NCBI GenBank assembly: GCA_902492205.1
Contig: CABUKU010000001.1
Span: 124,001 to 188,000 of the forward strand
DNA: 64,000 bases
Reading direction: 5' to 3'
Source: an uncultured Bacteroides sp.
GTDB lineage: Bacteria; Bacteroidota; Bacteroidia; Bacteroidales; Bacteroidaceae
The notes beneath the pieces were generated by a model. That model saw only the letters and a program-made list of their open reading frames with translations. It searched no databases and was not told where the DNA came from. This document shows positions 57,920 to 64,000 of the stretch, in pieces; the stretch's first letter is position 1; each line of letters starts with the position of its first letter. A program made the position numbers and the translations under genes.

Positions 57920-60013
57920 TTAAAACTTATATCGGAGCTGCACATTTATATCTGCTTTCTTGTTTCCTTTTATCATTTCAAGACCTGTCCCTATTTCTTC
58001 TCTGTCATTGTATTTAGTCTGACTATATTTGGTTACCAACATCAGGTGTTCGTTAAAGTCATATCTTACATTCAATGCAAAGCGAACACCCTGTCCGTAA
58101 AAACTCGGCATGGAAAAAGCATAAAGCACTCCACGTTCATAGGAAGTAAGACGGGAAGCATAATCATCGGTATCAAACAAGGCGTAATGCAAATCTATTT
58201 TTAAAGGTAAAGAGGGCAAAGCATATGATATGGTTTGTACCAGCATAAAACCTTTACTGACGGAAACACCTTCGGGATGTATCCAAGTCAAATCAAGAGT
58301 AGTACGCAATGAAAGATTGTCTTGCAAAACATATCCCAACTGATAACGTAACTTCTGCTGAATATAAGGAAGAACCGATCTGATATTTCTTTCTTCATCC
58401 TTGTAATTTTTATCTTTCACTTTGTATCTGTAACGGGCAAACATGGTCAGATTTTTCTTTGGTGAATAGGTGACTTCCACTAATCCGTCGAATCCCGAAG
58501 AAGGTTTATCAACACCATATCTTAACCAAGGAAAACGAAAGAAATCGGCGTAGACAAAGAACTTCCAATACTTCATCGGTTTGCCTTCTATCCCAAAATA
58601 CCAACCATTCTCATTTTGCACTCCACTTCCCTCGGAAACAGAACGTGCATAGAAAGACCGGTAATCTTTGGCATAATATCGTTGAAGCAAAAGTATCTGA
58701 TAACCACTTACCGGAGCAAAACGGATTACATTCAATGTAGCAACTCCCCCACCCTTGCCAATAGCAGATTCTCCAAAGAAATAAAACTTGTTCCAACGAT
58801 ATTTATAATCCACTCCGAGATTAAAGAAGCTCTTTCCCTGCGGATAGAAAACGGAATAAGGTTTAACTTCAGGAATAAACAGATAGTTGAAAAAGTTATA
58901 AACAGTAGTAACTCCCAGTTGAAAACATTGTGAATAATAAGTTAAATTACTTCCTATCAATTGATTGGTTGCTTGATTCTTCTTTTCAAAGTCTCTTACT
59001 ATTCTATGCATACCATCCTTTTTCAACGAGGTTATTAACTCATTTTCCACAATAGCATCAAGCTTTCTATGAGAGTAAAAAGTAAATAAAACCCAATCTT
59101 TTATCTGATAAGAGGCAGCTATTCCCCGAAAGTAATTGTATTCATCCGTAGATGAATGCTTCTTAATCCCTGCACTTTTTGAACCGATTGTGGAAACAGA
59201 GGAAGACTTCCCTAACGAATAATCTGTATTCATCACCAATCCCTGACCGAAGCTCAACCTATAATTGCCTACTGCCAAAGCTTTTAAATGTTTCAGATTA
59301 CAAACAAGAAAATAGAAAGAATAGAAATCATATCCTTTCTTATTCCCTTTAACAAAGAAAGGTTCTCCGGCATCTTTCTCAGCAGTCAAACCAAAGCTTA
59401 TCCGGTCTTTATAACGAAAAGAATATCTGAATGAATGATAAAACGAAGCACCTATATACCGCTTATTAGGATTAGTTATTAACACGTTATCAACATCTGG
59501 TTGATAACCCTCTTTCCTATTCAGAGGTATGTCTAAGCGCGTTATTACTTCTTGTTTTCCATATTTCAACAGGTTTTTCAACAAGATGGTATTTTCTTCT
59601 TTTTCTTTCTCTCCTACATAAATAAAAGGAATGAGATATTGAATAGTTTGTCTGTCCATATCCTCTACAAGTTGCAATTCATAGATAGTTTGCATAGATC
59701 CGGAGACATACAGATAATATAAAATATGCTCTATCTGAATATCGGTTAAGAAAGGAAATGCTTCTAATTGTTCTTTCGTAATTGTGTTGATATTCAAAGG
59801 ATGTTCTTTTAATTCTTGCAAATCATTTAATTGATTCAACATATCCTTTTCCTCTCCTTCCTCATCCGTTATCATTTGCCCGGCTATTTCTTCCCAATCA
59901 AAAGTAGTATTTGTCTGAGAATATAAGTTATTCACAGGTAATAATACTGATATACAAATAATTAACAACAATATAAACAATCTGTTGAAATCTGTCATCC
60001 GTGTTTTATTCAT
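57920..60013 (-). CDS. Helix-hairpin-helix domain outer membrane protein
   Basis: 697 residues from MNKTRMTDFNRLF. After a signal peptide (about 1-32), a ComEA-like helix-hairpin-helix pair (about 68-135: LNINTITKEQLEAFPFLTD, TIYELQLVEDMDRQTI) is followed by ~560 residues rich in alternating hydrophobic strands and aromatic residues, ending in F, so a beta-barrel. HhH outer membrane proteins are common in Bacteroidetes and their role is unknown; DNA binding is suspected only from the HhH. Its ATG overlaps the stop of the 60013-60825 gene (TAATG), so the two are coupled. Confidence 0.82.
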   Translation of the reverse strand: MNKTRMTDFNRLFILLLIICISVLLPVNNLYSQTNTTFDWEEIAGQMITDEEGEEKDMLNQLNDLQELKEHPLNINTITKEQLEAFPFLTDIQIEHILYYLYVSGSMQTIYELQLVEDMDRQTIQYLIPFIYVGEKEKEENTILLKNLLKYGKQEVITRLDIPLNRKEGYQPDVDNVLITNPNKRYIGASFYHSFRYSFRYKDRISFGLTAEKDAGEPFFVKGNKKGYDFYSFYFLVCNLKHLKALAVGNYRLSFGQGLVMNTDYSLGKSSSVSTIGSKSAGIKKHSSTDEYNYFRGIAASYQIKDWVLFTFYSHRKLDAIVENELITSLKKDGMHRIVRDFEKKNQATNQLIGSNLTYYSQCFQLGVTTVYNFFNYLFIPEVKPYSVFYPQGKSFFNLGVDYKYRWNKFYFFGESAIGKGGGVATLNVIRFAPVSGYQILLLQRYYAKDYRSFYARSVSEGSGVQNENGWYFGIEGKPMKYWKFFVYADFFRFPWLRYGVDKPSSGFDGLVEVTYSPKKNLTMFARYRYKVKDKNYKDEERNIRSVLPYIQQKLRYQLGYVLQDNLSLRTTLDLTWIHPEGVSVSKGFMLVQTISYALPSLPLKIDLHYALFDTDDYASRLTSYERGVLYAFSMPSFYGQGVRFALNVRYDFNEHLMLVTKYSQTKYNDREEIGTGLEMIKGNKKADINVQLRYKF

Positions 60014-60825
60014 TAGAAATTGAATTGCAAAGCACAACAGGAATTATAACCTAAACATGGATGTTTGCTAAAAGCCAAATCTACTGCAAAAGGCAACCAA
60101 TGAACTCCAAGACCGAAAGTAGGCATAAAAGGTTTTGCCATCATACCTGCACGGACACTCAGATACTTTACCGGAGTATATTCCAAACCACATTTATAAA
60201 CCGGATCATATGAAAAATCTTTTTCAACTTCGGCTGTTAATAACAAGCACTTTTCTATTTCATAACTAACACCGATAGACAAAATAACAGGCAATTCTTC
60301 TTTCTCCTCCCCTATTTTAACTTCCGTCTGTAAAGGATTGACAGCCAGAACCGATACATTGAAATTCTCTATCGGACGAACTAATATACCAATATCCCCG
60401 GTTACAACAGATTTATTATGAGCTTCTTCGGAATAATGCCACCTGAGATAGTTCAACCTTATTCCTATACTGATATATTGATTTAGCTTTCTATATAAGT
60501 TTGAACTTATCAACATTTCGTTATACTCTTTGTAACCGAAACGAGACAACTGTACTCCTACATTTAAATAGTCATTCAGATAATCAACTGTTCCTGCATA
60601 AGTAGTTAATTCTTTGATTCCATACCGGTTCATATATTGAACAGAAACATTACTTAAGACAGAAAATCCCTGCGATGCCGGATTACTGAATCCGGGAAGT
60701 ACCGATACAGTATTCCCCATGGAATAAGCTCTTGAATCTACAAAACGATATACATCCAAAGCTTTACAAGTAATTGAAATACAGGAAAGTGCAAAGTAGA
60801 GGATGCTTAATAATAAGCATTTCAT
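60013..60825 (-). CDS. Putative outer membrane beta-barrel protein (PorQ/PorV-like)
   Basis: 270 residues. Signal peptide (about 1-22), then beta-strand-rich sequence with a possible OM-anchoring ending ALQFNF (terminal Phe). It contains many short amphipathic strands and the PorV/PorQ-like motif PGFSNPASQGFS. These families occur in outer membrane or type IX secretion contexts; no type IX gene is next to it. It is followed by the HhH protein with a TAATG overlap and probably forms a two-gene unit with it. Confidence 0.7.
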   Translation of the reverse strand: MKCLLLSILYFALSCISITCKALDVYRFVDSRAYSMGNTVSVLPGFSNPASQGFSVLSNVSVQYMNRYGIKELTTYAGTVDYLNDYLNVGVQLSRFGYKEYNEMLISSNLYRKLNQYISIGIRLNYLRWHYSEEAHNKSVVTGDIGILVRPIENFNVSVLAVNPLQTEVKIGEEKEELPVILSIGVSYEIEKCLLLTAEVEKDFSYDPVYKCGLEYTPVKYLSVRAGMMAKPFMPTFGLGVHWLPFAVDLAFSKHPCLGYNSCCALQFNF

Positions 60826-60947
60826 ATGGTTAATTTAATGACTAAAAAAGTCAAATGAGTGGCGAAGTTAAGTTAAAAGACTTAATATTTCAAACGAATG
60901 AGATAAATAAATAGGGTTAAAATCAAAGAAGATAAAGTTTATTCCTT

Positions 60948-60955
60948 TATTTTTG
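60948..60955 (+). promoter_or_regulatory. -7 promoter element for the DUF4294 gene
   Basis: TATTTTTG matches TAnnTTTG. The ATG at 60961 begins only 6 bp after it, so the mRNA would be leaderless or nearly so. Confidence 0.5.
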
Positions 60956-60960
60956 TCTGC

Positions 60961-61563
60961 ATGAAGGTACTGTTTAAAATAGCCATTCCACTATGTTTCA
61001 TTGCTTTATCTTGCAACAGGATCAAAGCACAGGAACAAACATTCATTGGTGGAAAACTTGTGCCTGCATGTATTTATGAAGGAGATACTATTCCGTGGGT
61101 TCAACTAAGGGACGTTTATATATTCAAACCTCTCCGTTTTAAAAATGAAAAAGAAAGAAGAGAATACTATAAATTAATAAGAGACGTGAAAAAGACTCTG
61201 CCACTTGCCAGAGTTATTAACAATACGATTGTTGAAACCTATGAATACCTGCAAACATTACCCGATAAAAAATCGAAAGACAGACACCTGAAACGCGTTG
61301 AGAAAGGGCTAAAAGAACAATATACTCCACAAATGAAGAAGCTTACTTTTGCCCAGGGAAAGCTGTTGATAAAGTTAGTGGACAGAGAGTGTAACCAGTC
61401 ATCTTATGAACTGGTAAAAGCTTTTATGGGACCTTTTAAAGCAGGATTCTATCAAACCTTTGCCGCACTGTTCGGAGCCAGTTTAAAGAAACAATACAAT
61501 CCGGACAAAGATGATAAACTAACCGAAAGAGTAGTGCTGTTAGTAGAGAACGGACAGTTATAA
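60961..61563 (+). CDS. DUF4294 domain protein
   Basis: 200 residues. A signal peptide or lipoprotein-like start (IPLCFIALSCNRIKAQ, about 6-23) precedes the DUF4294 domain, which begins EGDTIPWVQLRDVYIFKPLRF (about 40-60) and continues with LVDRECNQSSYELVKAFMGPFKAGFYQ. The family is restricted to Bacteroidetes and uncharacterised. It is transcribed away from the beta-barrel gene and convergent with the methyltransferase gene. The promoter places the start codon very close to the transcription start. Confidence 0.82.
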   Translation: MKVLFKIAIPLCFIALSCNRIKAQEQTFIGGKLVPACIYEGDTIPWVQLRDVYIFKPLRFKNEKERREYYKLIRDVKKTLPLARVINNTIVETYEYLQTLPDKKSKDRHLKRVEKGLKEQYTPQMKKLTFAQGKLLIKLVDRECNQSSYELVKAFMGPFKAGFYQTFAALFGASLKKQYNPDKDDKLTERVVLLVENGQL

Positions 61564-61572
61564 ACAGACTTA

Positions 61573-62109
61573 TCAACCGTTGTTTGTTAACTTTTTAAAG
61601 AAATCCCATATCACGATACCGGTAGTTACCGATACATTTAAAGAATGCTTTGTGCCGTATTGAGGAATTTCAATGCATCCGTGACTATTGTCAATAACTT
61701 CTTGTTTAACACCTTTCACTTCATTTCCCATTACAATAGCATACTTTTTATTCTTATCCAATACCAGTTCGTCAAGCATAATGCTTCCTTCGGCTTGTTC
61801 TATGGAATAAACAGTATAACCACTGTTTTTCAACTCATTAACAGCATCAAGAGTATGATTGAAATACTTCCAATCAACAGTATCTTCAGCTCCTAATGCT
61901 GTTTTGTGAATATCGGGGTGGGGAGGAGTACCTGTAATACCGCAAAGATAAATACTTTCCAACCGAAAAGCATCTGATGTGCGAAACACAGAACCTACAT
62001 TATGAAAGCTCCTGATCTCATCAAGTACCACTACCAATGGCAGTTTATCGGCTTTCTTAAACTCTTCCACACTAATTCTGTTCAGTTCCGTAATCTTTAA
62101 TTTCCTCAT
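61573..62109 (-). CDS. TrmH/SpoU-family RNA 2'-O-methyltransferase
   Basis: 178 residues from MRKLKITELNRISVEEF. A SPOUT-fold (trefoil knot) enzyme with the family motifs in order: VVLDEIRSFHNVGSVFRTSDAF (motif 1), IVMGNEVKGV (motif 2) and IPQYGTKHSLNVSVTTGIVIWDF (motif 3). It methylates the 2'-OH of a tRNA or rRNA nucleotide; the site is not determinable. An in-frame start 16 codons upstream is less likely because the -7 box is at 62138-62145. Downstream, it is convergent with the DUF4294 gene. Confidence 0.9.
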   Translation of the reverse strand: MRKLKITELNRISVEEFKKADKLPLVVVLDEIRSFHNVGSVFRTSDAFRLESIYLCGITGTPPHPDIHKTALGAEDTVDWKYFNHTLDAVNELKNSGYTVYSIEQAEGSIMLDELVLDKNKKYAIVMGNEVKGVKQEVIDNSHGCIEIPQYGTKHSLNVSVTTGIVIWDFFKKLTNNG

Positions 62110-62137
62110 TTCTTTATTCTTTTTCAGTAACCCTGTG

Positions 62138-62145
62138 CAAAGATA
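62138..62145 (-). promoter_or_regulatory. -7 promoter element for the TrmH-type gene
   Basis: Minus-strand TATCTTTG matches TAnnTTTG, 28 bp before the chosen ATG. Confidence 0.5.
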
Positions 62146-62157
62146 GTAACAATTCAC

Positions 62158-62573
62158 AATACCATGTTAATAACAGTTGAAAAGCTGTCAATACAAGAGG
62201 CAAACATTTTTATAAAATACTCTTGCATATATCGTAATTAGCTTCATACCAATTCACAAATGAACAATCCAAATTAATTAGCAATAACTTTATCCTTCAG
62301 TTTAAACATCTTTTTTAGCACTAAATTAAAGAATATATAGAGGAAAGTTTTTAACTTTGCATATTATCAACAGCTTGTTAATGAAAAATGGTATATCATT
62401 AGTAATCAGCAAATAGATATAGTTTTTATATGTTCATAACTTTGTAATTACTTTCCTTTTGCTGCTAATAACCTTATATACAAGAAAAATCGTATATATT
62501 TACCAACACTATCAACAGGCTATTATTATCAACATTTATTCTTTTAAAAAAGGAATAGAAAAATAAGATTATA
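62158..62573. other. AT-rich divergent region with DnaA-box-like repeats
   Basis: About 416 bp with no gene between the TrmH-type gene (minus) and nadA (plus). It is very AT-rich. TTATCAACA or CTATCAACA occurs at 62364-62372, 62509-62517 and 62526-62534, all in the same direction. These differ by one base from the DnaA box TTATNCACA. It could be part of an origin-like region or the nadA control region. Confidence 0.35.
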
Positions 62574-63566
62574 ATGTTTAAAGAAGAATGGTTGAAAAAG
62601 GGTTATGCAGACGAACCCGTGGATAAGACAACAGATATCAAAGAAGCTATTGATAAACTGAGGAAAGAAAAGAATGCTGTTATCCTGGCTCACTACTACC
62701 AGACAGGAGATATTCAGGATATTGCCGACTATGTGGGCGACAGCCTTGCATTGGCTCAATGGGCTGCGAAAACAAAAGCAGATATTATTGTTCTTTGCGG
62801 AGTTCACTTCATGGGAGAAACCGCAAAGGTACTTTGTCCGGATAAGAAAGTGCTGGTTCCCGATTTGAATGCAGGTTGTTCTCTTGCCGACAGTTGTCCT
62901 GCCGACAGTTTTGCACAATTTGTCAAAGAGCATCCCGACCATACCGTTATTTCGTATGTCAATACTACAGCTGCCGTTAAAGCGGTAACAGATGTGGTGG
63001 TTACTTCTACCAATGCAAAGCAAATAGTGGAAAGTTTCCCGAAAGATGAGAAAATAATCTTTGGTCCCGATAGGAATCTTGGAAATTATATCAACTCTAT
63101 CACCGGCAGGAATATGTTACTATGGGACGGAGCTTGCCATGTACACGAGGAATTCTCGGTTGAAAAGATTGTTGAATTAAAGAAGCAATACCCTGATGCT
63201 CTTGTGTTGGCACATCCCGAATGTAAAAGTGCTGTTTTGGCTCTTGCCGATGTAGTAGGATCTACTGCGGCTTTGTTGAAAAATGCACTAAAGAGTGAAA
63301 AGAAAACCTTTATCGTAGCAACCGAATCGGGCATATTACATGAAATGCAGAAACAATGTCCTGATAAGACATTTATTCCTGCTCCTCCGAATGACAGTAC
63401 CTGTGCTTGCAATGAATGTAACTTCATGCGCCTGAATACGCTTCAAAAGCTATATAATTGTTTGAAATATGAATGGCCGAACATTGAAGTGGATGAAGCA
63501 ATAGCTAAGGAAGCTGTGAAACCGATTAAAAGAATGCTTGAAATATCAGAGAAACTGGGATTGTAA
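62574..63566 (+). CDS. nadA: Quinolinate synthase A
   Basis: 330 residues, [4Fe-4S] enzyme condensing iminoaspartate (from NadB) with dihydroxyacetone phosphate to quinolinate. Typical blocks: AVILAHYYQTGDIQDIADYVGDSLALAQ, CGVHFMGETAKVL, AHPECKSAVL and STCACNECNFMRLN. The Cys segments fit the cluster ligands. Length is normal for the longer NadA type. nadB is in this window at 47676-49256, not in the same operon. Confidence 0.95.
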   Translation: MFKEEWLKKGYADEPVDKTTDIKEAIDKLRKEKNAVILAHYYQTGDIQDIADYVGDSLALAQWAAKTKADIIVLCGVHFMGETAKVLCPDKKVLVPDLNAGCSLADSCPADSFAQFVKEHPDHTVISYVNTTAAVKAVTDVVVTSTNAKQIVESFPKDEKIIFGPDRNLGNYINSITGRNMLLWDGACHVHEEFSVEKIVELKKQYPDALVLAHPECKSAVLALADVVGSTAALLKNALKSEKKTFIVATESGILHEMQKQCPDKTFIPAPPNDSTCACNECNFMRLNTLQKLYNCLKYEWPNIEVDEAIAKEAVKPIKRMLEISEKLGL

Positions 63567-63616
63567 AATTGCCGGATTTACAGTGAGACTACTGAAAGGT
63601 AATCAATATTGGAGAA

Positions 63617-64000
63617 ATGGCAGACGGAATTAATACACTACGTTATTCGGACATCTTTTTTGCGATGTATTTTGATGGTGGAATGAGTTGTACGCACCGA
63701 AATCATTCCCATGTGCTGGTATATATTTATTCGGGTGAAATGGCAATTGAAGAAAAAGGAAAAACCACCCGACTACATAGAGGTGACTGCGCCTTTATTC
63801 GTAAGGATTTCAGTGTTCGGATGACAAAGCAGGCGTGGAACGGAGAGCAGTTTAAGGCTGTTTTTCTAATGTTTACGCCGAAATTCTTACGTAGTTTTTA
63901 CAACAAATTAGAGTCGAATTCAATTCCCAAGAATGCAAAAAGGGAGAAAGTAAGTCTCTATAAGTTACCGTCCAACCGTCCCGACATCATAAGCCTGTTC
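63617..64000 (+). CDS. AraC-family-like regulator, N-terminal part (cut by window edge)
   Basis: 128 codons from the ATG at 63617 (preceded by GGAGAA), open to the window end. The sequence resembles a cupin-type AraC sensor domain: HRNHSHVLVYIYSGEMAIEE, then TTRLHRGDCAFIRKDFSVRM, giving the typical HxH and GxxxxxxxxG pattern. The DNA-binding half is beyond the edge, so the assignment to AraC rests on the N-terminal pattern only. Confidence 0.6.
   Translation, partial: MADGINTLRYSDIFFAMYFDGGMSCTHRNHSHVLVYIYSGEMAIEEKGKTTRLHRGDCAFIRKDFSVRMTKQAWNGEQFKAVFLMFTPKFLRSFYNKLESNSIPKNAKREKVSLYKLPSNRPDIISLF

Noticed and set aside
1..64000. CRISPR arrays, rRNA and tRNA genes.
   Set aside because: No run of equal repeats with unique spacers, and no tRNA T-arm signature or rRNA sequence was found. 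The 22-bp arrays lack spacer-like unique segments of CRISPR length.

Overview
The window reads as chromosomal DNA of a member of the Bacteroidales, most likely a Bacteroides/Phocaeicola-type gut species. Evidence: a SusC/SusD pair, Bacteroidetes-specific families (DUF4294, DUF1266, helix-hairpin-helix outer membrane protein), surface lipoproteins with acidic residues after the lipidated Cys, and at least fifteen promoters with the Bacteroides -7 element TAnnTTTG. Most genes are housekeeping. No rRNA, tRNA, CRISPR array or intact insertion sequence was seen.

Layout. 1-4.0 kb: partial DUF1266 gene, a collagen-like surface lipoprotein and an AraC-type regulator, all on the minus strand. 4.6-13.2 kb: spmAB-like membrane protein, ybeY, a small membrane protein, then mnmG-apt-uvrC-dtd-mazG-deoC. 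13.4-18.9 kb: polyprenyl synthase (minus), polA and an AspT-type transporter. 19.1-24.4 kb: an orphan susC/susD pair. 25.4-28.2 kb: ychF, a ketopantoate reductase and lgt. 28.2-36.5 kb: mutS (minus), then leuS-yitT-bro-rdgB. 36.9-40.0 kb: acyltransferase and miaB (minus). 40.3-42.2 kb: small membrane protein and CoA-transferase. 42.5-47.6 kb: six-gene minus-strand run (two PH-domain proteins, lpdA, dacB, glycosyltransferase, deacetylase). 47.7-52.9 kb: nadB, a secreted EEP hydrolase, rubrerythrin and a SulP transporter. 53.1-55.4 kb: an AT-rich four-gene island. 56.0-64.0 kb: a second radical SAM gene, a lipoprotein, two outer membrane proteins, DUF4294, a TrmH-type methyltransferase, nadA and a partial AraC-type regulator.

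Two things stand out. First, intergenic regions carry arrays of imperfect repeats with a period of 22 bp (21-22 bp at some loci). The unit differs between loci (TTGACAnnTGTCAA, TTCCACTGCAGTGGAA, CTGACAGnnGTCAG, TTAAG-N17, CCCTTG-type, CAAGTCGTTTG-type), but the period is kept. They lie in convergent, divergent and tandem gaps and are sometimes flanked by longer inverted repeats. I do not recognise a named family. Second, the 53.1-55.4 kb island holds a radical SAM protein whose stop codon overlaps (ATGA) the start of an unlisted 58-residue lipoprotein-like peptide, followed by two more genes; the island is flanked by 21-bp direct repeats with one mismatch. This is a candidate peptide-modification system.

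Two near-consensus parS sites (8967-8980 and 26944-26957) suggest the window is close to the replication origin.
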